Origin: Utricularia gibba
Lineage: Eukaryota; Streptophyta; Magnoliopsida; Lamiales; Lentibulariaceae
Reading direction: 5' to 3'
Length of the DNA stretch: 26,230 nucleotides
Assembly: GCA_002189035.1 (NCBI GenBank)
Contig: NEEC01000500.1
Span: 1 to 26,230 of the forward strand
Positions within the stretch are counted from its first letter, which is position 1; every line of letters begins with the position of its first letter. Below are positions 1-11,045 of this stretch, piece by piece. The notes under the pieces are model-generated. The model worked only from the letters and a program-made list of their open reading frames with translations, had not been told where the DNA came from and did not search any database. The position numbers were made by a program, and so were the translations under genes.

Positions 1-416
1 AAGGAACCGCTTCTCGTTTTATGGCGGCCAGTCTCGCTGGGAACTTGGTCCTCGACCCCGATTCTGTATGGCTCATGAGGTCAACTGGATGCAAATCGAT
101 TAAAAAAAAATGATCCATTTGTTTAAATTATGATGTCACGTGCACCCCACATGATTTTTTTCAACAACTTACTTTATACTTGAGAAGGCGGTCTTTGGGT
201 GCACTTGGAACCGGAAAAAGATCAGCTTAGGCCTTGGCCCAAAGTAAGTTGTAGCCCGGCAAAGAAAGTGATGTATTTATTAACGTTCGGTTTTCGGTGT
301 TGCCTACATGGTTTTTCAAGGAACAGCTTCTCGTTTTGTGGCGGCCAGTCTCGCTAGGAACTTGGTCCGGGCCCGCGATTCTTTATGGCTCATGAGGTCA
401 AAGGATGCAAATCGAT
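1..416. repeat. Left edge: truncated B monomer plus one A monomer
   Basis: The window opens inside a B core (AAGGAACCGCTTCTCG at the very start) ending at 100, followed by a full A monomer at 101-416. The B piece has the TTTTATGG and CCTCGACC variants that elsewhere follow GGATCC-type linkers (2525-2560, 8145-8180), so the monomer just outside the window was probably an A2 copy. The A monomer ends with GTCAAAGG, one base shorter than usual. Confidence 0.9.
137..142. promoter_or_regulatory. CACGTG palindrome, one per monomer (first copy)
   Basis: Every linker I read contains CACGTG followed by CACC, including linkers with many other indels (4187-4330, 6674-6810, 21246-21370, 25296-25400). The flanks give GTCACGTG after B tails and ATCACGTG after most A tails. 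Both fit the RTCACRTG element that budding-yeast Cbf1 binds at centromeres (CDEI), and also the general E-box/G-box of bHLH and bZIP factors. A2 linkers have CTCACGTG and miss the first base. Function here is inference only. Confidence 0.35.
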
Positions 417-2300
417 TAAAAAAAATGATACATTTGTTTAAATTACGATCTCACGTGCACCCCACATGATTTTTTTAAGAACATACTTTATACATGAGGA
501 GGCGGTCTTGGGGGGCACTTGGATCCGGAAAAAGGTCAGCTTAGGCCTTGGCCGAAAGTAAGTTGTAGTCCGGCAAATAAAGTGATGTATTTATTATCGT
601 TCGGTTTTCGGGGGCTGCCTACATGGTTTTTGAAGGAACCGCTTCTCGTTTTGGCGGCCAGTCTCGCTGGGAACTTGGTCCTTGACCCGATTCTGTATGG
701 CTCATGAGGTCAACTGGATGCAAATCGATTAAAAAAATGATCCATTTGTTTAAATTATGATGTCACGTGCACCCACATGATTTTTTCAATAACTTACTTT
801 ATACTTGAGAAGGCGGTCTTTGGGTGCACTTGGAACCGGAAAAAGATCAGCTTAGGCCTTGGCCCAAAGTAAGTTGTAGCCCGGCAAAGAAAGTGATGTA
901 TTTATTAACGTTCGGTTTTCGGTGTTGCCTACATGGTTTTTCAAGGAACAGCTTCTCGTTTTGTGGCGGCCAGTCTCGCTAGGAACTTGGTCCGGGCCCG
1001 CGATTCTTTATGGCTCATGAGGACAAAAGGATGCAAATCGATGAATACAATGTCGCATTTGTTTAAATTGCGATATCACGTGCACCCCACATGATTTTTT
1101 CAACAACTTACTTTATACTTGAGAAGGCGGTCTTTGGGTGCACCTGGAACGGGACAAAGATAAGGTTTGGCTTGCATTGAGAGTTAGTTGTAGTCCGGCA
1201 AATAAAGTGATGTATTTATTATCGTTCGGTTTTTTCGGGGGCTGCCTACATGGTTTTTCAAGGAACCGCTTCTCGTTTTTGTGGCGGCCAGTCTCGCTGG
1301 GAACTTGGTCCTTGACGCCGATTCTGTATGGCTCATGAGGTCAACTGGATGCAAATCGATTAAAAAAAAAGATCCATTTGTTTAAATTAGGATGTCACGT
1401 GCACCCCACATGATTTTTTCAACAACTTACTTTATACTGAGAAGGCGGTCTTTGGGTGCACTTGGAACCGGAAAAAGATCAGCTTAGCCCTTGGCCCAAA
1501 GTAAGTTGTAGCCCGGCAAAGAAAGTGATGTATTTATTAACGTTCGGTTTTCGGTGTTGCCTACATGGTTTTTCAAGGAACAGCTTCTCGTTTTGTGGCG
1601 GCCAGTCTCGCTAGGAACTTGGTCCGGGCCCGCGATTCTTTATGGCTCATGAGGTCAAATGGATGCAAATCGATTAAAAAAAATGATGCATTTTTTTAAA
1701 TTGCGATATCACGTGCACCCACATGATTTTTTCAACAACTTACTTTATACTTGAGCAGGCGGTCTTTGGGTGCACCTGGAACGGGACAAAGGTAAGGTTT
1801 GGCTTGCATCGAGAGTTAGTTTTAGTCCGGCAAATAAAGTGATGTATTTATTATCGTTCGGTTTTTGGGGGCTGCCTACATGGTTTTTCAAGGAACCGCT
1901 TCTCGTTTTGTGGCGGCCAGTCTCGCTGGGAACTTGGTCCTTGACCCCGATTCTGTATGGCTCATGAGGTCAACTGGATGCAAATCGATTAAAAAAAATG
2001 ATGCATTTGTTTAAATTACGATGTCACGTGCACCCCACATGATTTTTTAACAACATACTTTATACATGAGAGGCGGTCTTGGGGGGCACTTGGAACCGGA
2101 AAAAGGTCAGCTTAGGCCTTGGCCCAAAGTAAGTTGTAGCCCGGCAAAGAAAGTGATATATTTATTAACGTTCGGTTTTCGGTGTTGCCTACATGGTTTT
2201 TCAAGGAACAGCTTCTCGTTTTGTGGCAGCCAGTCTCGCTAGGAACTTGGTCCGGGCCCGATTCTTTATGGCTCATGAGGTCAAATGGATGCAAATCGAT
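417..2300. repeat. Hexameric higher-order repeat, copy 1 (1884 bp)
   Basis: Six monomers: B 417-729, A 730-1042, B 1043-1360, A 1361-1674, B 1675-1989, A 1990-2300. It begins with the A2-type linker (GATACATTTG, ATCTCACGTG, AAGAACATAC) carrying GGATCC at 521. The first B has the rare TTTTTGAAGG, seen again at about 8123. The last A carries the rare GATATATTTA at 2155 and GGCAGCC for GGCGGCC. The third B-to-A linker here (at 1361) is of the GATCCATTTG kind, unlike the matching slot in copy 2. Confidence 0.8.
576..581. other. AATAAA hexamer, specific to class B cores (first full copy)
   Basis: Class B cores read GGCAAATAAAGTG, whereas class A reads GGCAAAGAAAGTG, so AATAAA occurs about once per dimer on the plus strand. 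It matches the animal polyadenylation hexamer. Nothing else here shows that the array is transcribed, and the match may be chance. Confidence 0.2.
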
Positions 2301-4186
2301 TAAAAAAAATGATACATTTGTTTAAATTACGATCTCACGTGCACCCCACATGATTTTTTTAAGAACATACTTTATACATGAGGAGGCGGTCTTGGGGGGC
2401 ACTTGGATCCGGAAAAAGGTCAGCTTAGGCCTTGGCCCAAAGTAAGTTGTAGTCCGGCAAATAAAGTGATGTATTTATTATCGTTCGGTTTTCGGGGGCT
2501 ACATGGTTTTTCAAGGAACCGCTTCTCGTTTTATGGCGGCCAGTCTCGCTGGGAACTTGGTCCTCGACCCCGATTCTGTATGGCTCATGAGGTCAACTGG
2601 ATGCAAATCGATTAAAAAAAATGATCCATTTGTTTAAATTATGATGTCACGTGCACCCCACATGATTTTTTCAATAACTTACTTTATACTTGAGAAGGCG
2701 GTCTTTGGGTGCACTTGGAACCGGAAAAAGATCAGCTTAGGCCTTGGCCCAAAGTAAGTTGTAGCCCGGCAAAGAAAGTGATGTATTTATTAACGTTCGG
2801 TTTTCGGTGTTGCCTACATGGTTTTTCAAGGAACAGCTTCTCGTTTTGTGGCGGCCAGTCTCGCTAGGAACTTGGTCCGGGCCCGCGATTCTTTATGGCT
2901 CATGAGGACAAAAGGATGCAAATCGATGAATACAATGTTGCATTTGTTTAAATTGCGATATCACGTGCACCCCACATGATTTTTTCAACAACTTACTTTA
3001 TACTTGAGCAGGCGGTCTTTGGGTGCACCTGGAACGGGACAAAGGTAAGGTTTGGCTTGCATCGAGAGTTAGTTGTAGTCCGGCAAATAAAGTGATGTAT
3101 TTATTATCGTTCGGTTTTCGGGGGCTGCCTACATGGTTTTTCAAGGAACCGCTTCTCGTTTTGTGGCGGCCAGTCTCGCTGGGAACTTGGTCCTTGACCC
3201 CGATTCTGTATGGCTCATGAGGTCAACTGGATGCAAATCGATTAAAAAAATGATGCATTTGTTTAAATTACGATGTCACGTGCACCCACATGATTTTTTT
3301 TAACAACATACTTTATACATGAGGAGGCGGTCTTGGGGGGCACTTGGAACCGGAAAAAGGTCAGCTTAGGCCTTGGCCCAAAGTAAGTTGTAGCCCGGCA
3401 AAGAAAGTGATATATTTATTAACGTTCGGTTTTCGGTGTTGCCTACATGGTTTTTTCAAGGAACAGCTTCTCGTTTTGTGGCAGCCAGTCTCGCTAGGAA
3501 CTTGGTCCGGGCCCGCGATTCTTTATGGCTCATGAGGTCAAATGGATGCAAATCGATGAATACAATGTTGCATTTGTTTAAATTGCGATATCACGTGCAC
3601 CCCCACATGATTTTTTCAACAACTTACTTTATACTTGAGCAGGCGGTCTTTGGGTGCACTGGAACGGGACAAAGGTAAGGTTTGGCTTGCACCGAGAGTT
3701 AGTTGTAGTCCGGAAAAAATAAAGTGATGTATTTATTATCGTTCGGTTTTCGGGGGCTGCCTACATGGTTTTTCAAGGAACCGCTTCTCGTTTTGTGGCG
3801 GCCAGTCTCGCTGGGAACTTGGTCCTTGACCCGATTCTGTATGGCTCATGAGGTCAACTGGATGCAAATCGATTAAAAAAATGATGCATTTGTTTAAATT
3901 ACGATGTCACGTGCACCCCACATGATTTTTTTAACAACATTCTTTATACATGAGGAGGCGGTCTTGGGGGCACTTGGAACCGGAAAAAGGTCAGCTTAGG
4001 CCTTGGCCCAAAGTAAGTTGTAGCCCGGCAAAGAAAGTGATATATTTATTAACGTTCGGTTTTCGGTGTTGCCTACATGGTTTTTCAAGGAACAGCTTCT
4101 CGTTTTGTGGCGGCCAGTCTCGCTAGGAACTTGGTCCGGGCCCGCGATTCTTTATGGCTCATGAGGTCAAATGGATGCAAATCGAT
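2301..4186. repeat. Hexameric higher-order repeat, copy 2 (1886 bp)
   Basis: B 2301-2612, A 2613-2927, B 2928-3242, A 3243-3557, B 3558-3873, A 3874-4186. The opening A2 linker has GGATCC at 2405, 1884 bp after the previous one, and is nearly base-for-base the same as the linker at 417. GATATATTTA occurs in the A monomers at 3409 and 4039; the latter lies 1884 bp after the copy at 2155. The last A ends in GTCAAATGG, as does the last A of copy 1. Confidence 0.85.
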
Positions 4187-6052
4187 TAAAAAAAATGATC
4201 ATTTGTTTAAATTACGATTCACGTGCACCCCACATGATTTTTTTAAAAACTACTTTATACATGAGGAGGCGGTCTTGGGGCACTTGGATCCGGAAAAGGT
4301 CAGCTTAGGCTTGGCCCAAGTAAGTTGTAGTCCGGCAAATAAAGTGATGTATTTATTATCGTTCGGTTTTCGGGGGCTGCCTACATGGTTTTTCAAGGAA
4401 CCGCTTCTCGTTTTGTGGCGGCCAGTCTCGCTGGGAACTTGGTCCTCGACCCCGATTCTGTATGGCTCATGAGGTCAACTGGATGCAAATCGATTAAAAA
4501 AAATGATCCATTTGTTTAAATTATGATGTCACGTGCACCCCACATGATTTTTTCAAAACTTACTTTATACTTGAGAAGGCGGTCTTTGGGTGCACTTGGA
4601 ACCGGAAAAAGATCAGCTTAGGCCTTGGCCCAAAGTAAGTTGTAGCCCGGCAAAGAAAGTGATGTATTTATTAACGTTCGGTTTTCGGTGTTGCCTACAT
4701 GGTTTTTCAAGGAACAGCTTCTCGTTTTGTGGCGGCCAGTCTCGCTAGGAACTTGGTCCGGGCCCGCGATTCTTTATGGCTCATGAGGACAAAAGGATGC
4801 AAATCGATGAATACAAAATGATGCATTTGTTTAAATTGCGATATCACGTGCACCCCACATGATTTTTTCAACAACTTACTTTATACTTGAGCAGGCGGTC
4901 TTTGGGTGCACTGGAACGGGAAAAAGGTAAGGTTTGGCTTGCCCAAAGTTAGTTGTAGTCCGGCAAATAAAGTGATGTATTTATTATCGTTCGGTTTTTC
5001 GGGGGCTGCCTACATGGTTTTTCAAGGAACCGCTTCTCGTTTTGTGGCGGCCAGTCTCGCTGGGAACTTGGTCCTTGACCCCGATTCTGTATGGCTCATG
5101 AGGTCAACTGGATGCAAATCGATTAAAAAAAATGATGCATTTGTTTAAATTACGATGTCACGTGCACCCCACATGATTTTTTTAACAACATACTTTATAC
5201 ATGAGGAGGCGGTCTTGGGGGGCACTTGGAACCGGAAAAAGGTCAGCTTAGGCCTTGGCCCAAAGTAAGTTGTAGCCCGGCAAAGAAAGTGATATATTTA
5301 TTAACGTTCGGTTTTCGGTGTTGCCTACATGGTTTTTCAAGGAACAGCTTCTCGTTTTGTGGCGCCAGTCTCGCTAGGAACTTGGTCCGGGCCCGCGATT
5401 CTTTATGGCTCATGAGGTCAAATGGATGCAAATCGATGAATACAATGTTGCATTTGTTTAAATTACGATATCACGTGCACCCACATGATTTTTTTAACAA
5501 CATTACTTTATACTGAGGAGGCGGCCTTGGGGGCACTGGAACGGGAAAAAGGTAAGCTTTGGCCTTGGCCCAAAGTAAGTTGTAGTCCGGCAAATAAAGT
5601 GATGTATTTATTATCGTTCGGTTTTCGGGGGCTGCCTACATGGTTTTTCAAGGAACCGCTTCTCGTTTTTGGCGGCCAGTCTCGCTGGGAACTTGGTCCG
5701 GACCCGATTCTGTATGGCTCATGAGGTCAACTGGATGCAAATCGATTAAAAAAAATGATCATTTGTTTAAATTACGATGTCACGTGCACCCACATGATTT
5801 TTTAAAACATACTTTATACATGAGGAGGCGGTCTTGGGGGCACTTGGAACCGGAAAAAGGTCAGCTTAGGCCTTGGCCCAAAGTAAGTTGTAGCCGGGCA
5901 AATAAAGTGATGTATTTATTAACGTTCGGTTTTCGGGGGTGCCTACATGGTTTTTCAAGGAACAGCTTCTCGTTTTGTGGCGGCCAGTCTCGCTGGGAAC
6001 TTGGTCCCCCGCGATTCTTATGGCTCATGAGGTCAACTGGATGCAAATCGAT
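4187..6052. repeat. Hexameric higher-order repeat, copy 3 (1866 bp), ending in a mosaic monomer
   Basis: B 4187-4494, A 4495-4808, B 4809-5123, A 5124-5437, B 5438-5746, mosaic 5747-6052. GGATCC is at 4286, 1881 bp after the previous one. GATATATTTA at 5291 is 1882 bp after the copy at 3409, in the same slot. The opening linker (4187-4330) has an unusual cluster of single-base losses compared with copy 2. The last slot, A2 in the other copies, is here an A/B patchwork. Confidence 0.8.
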
Positions 6053-6360
6053 TAAAAAAATGTTGCATTTGTTTAAATTATGATGTCACGTGCACCCCAC
6101 ATGATTTTTTCAACAACTTACTTTATACTTGAGCAGGCGGTCTTTGGGTGCACTTGGAACGGGAAAAAGATCAGCTTAGGCCTTGGCCCAAAGTAAGTTG
6201 TAGTCCGGCAAAGAGTGATGTATTTATTAACGTTCGGTTTTCGGGGCCTACATGGTTTTTCAAGGAACCGCTTCTCGTTTTGTGGCGGCCAGTCTCGCTG
6301 GGAACTTGGTCCTTGACCCGATTCTGTATGGCTCATGAGGTCAACTGGATGCAAATCGAT
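5747..6360. repeat. Mosaic monomers: A and B diagnostic bases interleaved
   Basis: The monomer at 5747-6052 has B-like CAAATAAAG, then A-like TTAACG, B-like GGGGGTGCC, A-like AACAGC (5961), B-like CGCTGGGAAC, A-like GCGATTCTTA, then B-like GTCAACTGG. The monomer at 6053-6360 mixes A-like GATCAGCTTAGGCCTTGG and TTAACG with B-like GTAGTCCGG, AACCGC and CTTGACC. It also lacks short pieces of the core (CAAAGAGTG; GGGGCC for GGGGGCTGCC). Short alternating tracts suggest gene conversion rather than one crossover. Dimer phase is kept across this pair. Confidence 0.8.
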
Positions 6361-7915
6361 TAAAAAAAATGATGCATTTGTTTAAATTACGATGTCACGT
6401 GCACCCCACATGATTTTTTCAACAACTTACTTTATACTTGAGGAGGCGGTCTTTGGGGCACTTGGAACCGGAAAAAGGTCAGCTTAGGCCTTGGCCCAAA
6501 GTAAGTTGTAGCCGGCAAAGAAAGTGATGTATTTATTAACGTTCGGTTTTCGGTGTTGCCTACATGGTTTTTCAAGGAACAGCTTCTCGTTTTGTGGCGG
6601 CCAGTCTCGCTAGGAACTTGGTCCGGGCCCGCGATTCTTTATGGCTCATGAGGTCAAAAGGATGCAAATCGATTAAAACAATGTTGCATTTGTTTAAATT
6701 GCGATATCACGTGCACCCCACATGATTTTTTCAACAACTTACTTTATACTTGAGAGGCGGTCTTTGGGTGCACTGGAACGGGAAAAGGGTTAGGCTTGCC
6801 CAGAGTAGTTGTAGTCCGGCAAATAAAGTGATGTATTTATTATCGTTCGGTTTTCGGGGGCTGCCTACATGGTTTTTCAAGGAACCGCTTCTCGTTTTGT
6901 GGCGGCCAGTCTCGCTGGGAACTTGGTCCTTGACCCCGATTCTGTATGGCTCATGAGGTCAACTGGATGCAAATCGATTAAAAAAAAATGATGCATTTGT
7001 TTAAATTATGATGTCACGTGCACCCCACATGATTTTTTCAAAACTACTTTATACTGAGAGGCGGTCTTGGGGTGCACTTGGAACCGGAAAAAGGTCAGCT
7101 TAGGCTTGGCCCAAAGTAAGTTGTAGCCCGGCAAAGAAAGTGATGTATTTATTAACGTTCGGTTTTCGGTGTTGCCTACATGGTTTTTCAAGGAACAGCT
7201 TCTCGTTTTGTGGCGGCCAGTCTCGCTAGGAACTTGGTCCGGGCCCGCGATTCTTTATGGCTCATGAGGTCAAATGGATGCAAATCGATGAATACAATGT
7301 GCATTTGTTTAAATTGCGATATCACGTGCACCCCACATGATTTTTTCAACAACTTACTTTATACTTGAGCAGGCGGTCTTTGGGTGCACCTGGAACGGGA
7401 CAAAGGTAAGGTTTGGCTTGCACGAGAGTTAGTTGTAGTCCGGAAAATAAAGTGATGTATTTATTATCGTTCGGTTTTCGGGGGCTGCCTACATGGTTTT
7501 TCAAGGAACCGCTTCTCGTTTTGTGGCGGCCAGTCTCGCTGGGAACTTGGTCCTTGACCCGATTCTGTATGGCTCATGAGGTCAACTGGATGCAAATCGA
7601 TTAAAAAAAATGATGCATTTGTTTAAATTACGATGTCACGTGCACCCACATGATTTTTTTTAACAACATACTTTATACATGAGGAGGCGGTCTTGGGGGC
7701 ACTTGGAACCGGAAAAAGGTCAGCTTAGGCCTTGGCCCAAAGTAAGTTGTAGCCCGGCAAAGAAAGTGATGTATTTATTAACGTTCGGTTTTCGGTGTTG
7801 CCTACATGGTTTTTCAAGGAACAGCTTCTCGTTTTGTGGGCGCCAGTCTCGCTAGGAACTTGGTCCGGGCCCGCGATTCTTTATGGCTCATGAGGTCAAA
7901 TGGATGCAAATCGAT
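6053..7915. repeat. Hexameric higher-order repeat, copy 4 (1863 bp), degraded
   Basis: B-like mosaic 6053-6360, A 6361-6673, B 6674-6978, A 6979-7289, B 7290-7601, A 7602-7915. It is recognised mainly by position: the next GGATCC, at 8020, lies 3734 bp (two hexamers) after 4286, and the last A ends in GTCAAATGG with an A2 linker following. The opening linker lacks GGATCC. Linkers at 6674-6810 and 6979-7100 have many single-base deletions. Confidence 0.65.
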
Positions 7916-8541
7916 TAAAAAAAAATGATACATTTGTTTAAATTACGATCTCACGTGCACCCCACATGATTTTTTTAAGAACATACTTTATACATGAGGA
8001 GGCGGTCTTGGGGGCACTTGGATCCGGAAAAAGGTAGCTTAGGCTTGGCCCAAAGTAAGTTGTAGTCCGGCAAATAAAGTGATGTATTTATTATCGTTCG
8101 GTTTTCGGGGGCTGCCTACATGGTTTTTGAAGGAACCGCTTCTCGTTTTATGGCGGCCAGTCTCGCTGGGAACTTGGTCCTCGACCCGATTCTGTATGGC
8201 TCATGAGGTCAACTGGATGCAAATCGATTAAAAAAAATGATCCATTTGTTTAAATTATGATGTCACGTGCACCCACATGATTTTTTCAACAACTTACTTT
8301 ATACTTGAGAAGGCGGTCTTTGGGTGCACTTGGAACCGGAAAAAGATCAGCTTAGGCCTTGGCCCAAAGTAAGTTGTAGCCCGGCAAAGAAAGTGATGTA
8401 TTTATTAACGTTCGGTTTTCGGTGTTGCCTACATGGTTTTTCAAGGAACAGCTTCTCGTTTTGTGGCGCCAGTCTCGCTAGGAACTTGGTCCGGGCCCGC
8501 GATTCTTTATGGCTCATGAGGTCAAATGGATGCAAATCGAT
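7916..8541. repeat. Extra B+A dimer with A2-type linker
   Basis: B 7916-8228 and A 8229-8541. The B linker carries GGATCC at 8020, and the core has TTTTTGAAGG, TTTTATGG and CCTCGACC. The TTTTTGAAGG variant sits about 7497 bp (24 monomers, four hexamers) after the copy near 626. The following A also ends in GTCAAATGG with an A2-like linker, so two A2 dimers are adjacent here. This breaks the six-monomer rhythm. Confidence 0.8.
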
Positions 8542-11045
8542 TAAAAAAAATGATACATTTGTTTAAATTGCGATCTCACGTGCACCCCACATGATTTTTT
8601 AAGAAACATACTTTATACATGAGGAGGCGGTCTGGGGGGCACTTGGAACGGAAAAAGGTCAGCTTAGGCTTGGCCCAAAGTAAGTTGTAGTCCGGCAAAT
8701 AAAGTGATGTATTTATTATCGTTCGGTTTTCGGGGGCTGCCTACATGGTTTTTCAAGGAACCGCTTCTCGTTTTGTGGCGGCCAGTCTCGCTGGGAACTT
8801 GGTCCTTGACCCCGATTCTGTATGGCTCATGAGGTCAACTGGATGCAAATCGATTAAAAAAATGATCCATTTGTTTAAATTATGATGTCACGTGCACCCC
8901 ACATGATTTTTTTCAACAAACTTTATACTTGAGAAGGCGGTCTTTGGGTGCACTTGGAACCGGAAAAAAGATCAGCTTAGGCCTTGGCCCAAAGTAAGTT
9001 GTAGCCCGGCAAAGAAAGTGATGTATTTATTAACGTTCGGTTTTCGGTGTTGCCTACATGGTTTTTCAAGGAACAGCTTCTCGTTTTGTGGCGGCCAGTC
9101 TCGCTAGGAACTTGGTCCGGGCCCGCGATTCTTTATGGCTCATGAGGACAAAAGGATGCAAAAATCGATGAAACAATGTGCATTTGTTTAAATTGCGATA
9201 TCACGTGCACCCACATGATTTTTTCAACAACTTACTTTATACTTGAGAAGGCGGTCTTTGGGTGCACCTGGAACGGGACAAAGGTAAGGTTTGGCTTGCA
9301 TCGAGAGTTAGTTGTAGTCCGGCAAATAAAGTGATGTATTTATTATCGTTCGGTTTTCGGGGCTGCCTACATGGTTTTTCAAGGAACCGCTTCTCGTTTT
9401 GTGGCGGCCAGTCTCGCTGGGAACTTGGTCCTTGACCCGATTCTGTATGGCTCATGAGGTCAACTGGATGCAAATCGATTAAAAAAAATGATCCATTTGT
9501 TTAAATTAGATGTCACGTGCACCCCACATGATTTTTTCAACAACTTACTTTATACTTGAGAAGGCGGTCTTTGGGTGCACTTGGAACCGGAAAAAGATCA
9601 GCTTAGGCCTTGGCCCAAAGTAAGTTGTAGCCCGGCAAAGAAAGTGATGTATTTATTAACGTTCGGTTTTTCGGTGTTGCCTACATGGTTTTTCAAGGAA
9701 CAGCTTCTCGTTTTGTGGCGGCCAGTCTCGCTAGGAACTTGGTCCGGGCCCGCGATTCTTTATGGCTCATGAGGACAAAAGGATGCAAATCGATGAATAC
9801 AAATGTTGCATTTGTTTAAATTGCGATATCACGTGCACCCCACATGATTTTTTCAACAACTTACTTTATACTTGAGAGGCGGTCTTTGGGTGCACCTGGA
9901 ACGGGACAAAGGTAGGTTTGGCTTGCCCGAGAGTTAGTTGTAGTCCGGCAAATAAAGTGATGTATTTATTATCGTTCGGTTTTCGGGGGCTGCCTACATG
10001 GTTTTTCAAGGAACCGCTTCTCGTTTTGTGGCGGCCAGTCTCGCTGGGAACTTGGTCCTTGACCCGATTCTGTATGGCTCATGAGGTCAACTGGATGCAA
10101 ATCGATTAAAAAAATGATCCATTTGTTTAAATTACGATGTCACGTGCACCCCCACATGATTTTTTCAACAACTTACTTTATACTTGAGAAGGCGGTCTTT
10201 GGGTGCACTTGGAACCGGAAAAAGATCAGCTTAGGCCTTGGCCCAAAGTAAGTTGTAGCCCGGCAAAGAAAGTGATGTATTTATTAACGTTCGGTTTTCG
10301 TGTTGCCTACATGGTTTTTCAAGGAACAGCTTCTCGTTTTGTGGCGGCCAGTCTCGCTAGGAACTTGGTCCGGGCCCGCGATTCTTTATGGCTCATGAGG
10401 ACAAAAGATGCAAATCGATGAATACAATGTTGCATTTGTTTAAATTGCGATATCACGTGCACCCCACATGATTTTTTCAACAACTTACTTTATACTTGAG
10501 GAGGCGGTCTTTGGGTGCACCTGGAACGGGACAAAGGTAAGGTTTGGCTTGCCCGAGAGTTAGTTGTAGTCCGGAAAATAAAGTGATGTATTTATTATCG
10601 TTCGGTTTTCGGGGCTGCCTACATGGTTTTTCAAGGAACCGCTTCTCGTTTTGTGGCGGCCAGTCTCGCTGGGAACTTGGTCCTTGACCCCGATTCTGTA
10701 TGGCTCATGAGGTCAACTGGATGCAAATCGATTAAAAAAAATGATGCATTTGTTTAAATTACGATGTCACGTGCACCCACATGATTTTTTTAACAACATA
10801 CTTTATACATGAGGAGGCGGTCTTGGGGGCACTTGGAACCGGAAAAAGGTCAGCTTAGGCCTTGGCCCAAAGTAAGTTGTAGCCCGGCAAAGAAAGTGAT
10901 GTATTTATTAACGTTCGGTTTTCGGTGTTGCCTACATGGTTTTTTCAAGGAACAGCTTCTCGTTTTGTGGCGCCAGTCTCGCTAGGAACTTGGTCCGGGC
11001 CCGCGATTCTTTATGGCTCATGAGGTCAAATGGATGCAAATCGAT
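8542..11045. repeat. Eight-monomer stretch between A2 markers
   Basis: B 8542-8854, A 8855-9169, B 9170-9479, A 9480-9794, B 9795-10106, A 10107-10419, B 10420-10732, A 10733-11045. The first linker is A2-like (GATACATTTG, GCGATCTCACG, AAGAAACATAC) but reads GGAACGG where others have GGATCC. The A copies at 8855, 9480 and 10107 end in GACAAAAGG; the last ends in GTCAAATGG with GGCGCC for GGCGGCC. Small lesions: two extra A's before ATCGAT near 9161, one G lost in GACAAAAG near 10406, and TTCGTGTTG for TTCGGTGTTG near 10297. Confidence 0.85.

Noticed and set aside
491-515. Shine-Dalgarno-like GAGGAGG in linkers such as 496-502
   Set aside because: No start codon follows at a suitable distance, and the word is a linker variant (also GAGAAGG, GAGCAGG, GAGAGG) in a eukaryotic-type satellite.
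1331-1360. RNA polymerase III A box (TGGCTCATGAGG) and B box (GTTCGGTTTTC), hinting at a tRNA-derived SINE origin
   Set aside because: Both are partial matches, and within a monomer the B-like word lies upstream of the A-like word. No tRNA fold or poly(A)-ended element structure is visible.
5640-6083. Open reading frames of 60-147 codons throughout, for example 5640-6083, 18372-18803, 4077-4472 and the ~65-codon frame repeated in most B units
   Set aside because: They are the same repeat translated again and again. One-base indels (GACCCCGATT versus GACCCGATT) break or switch the frame between copies. The longest frames arise where indels join frames across monomer borders. There is no sign of frame conservation or of a known protein domain.
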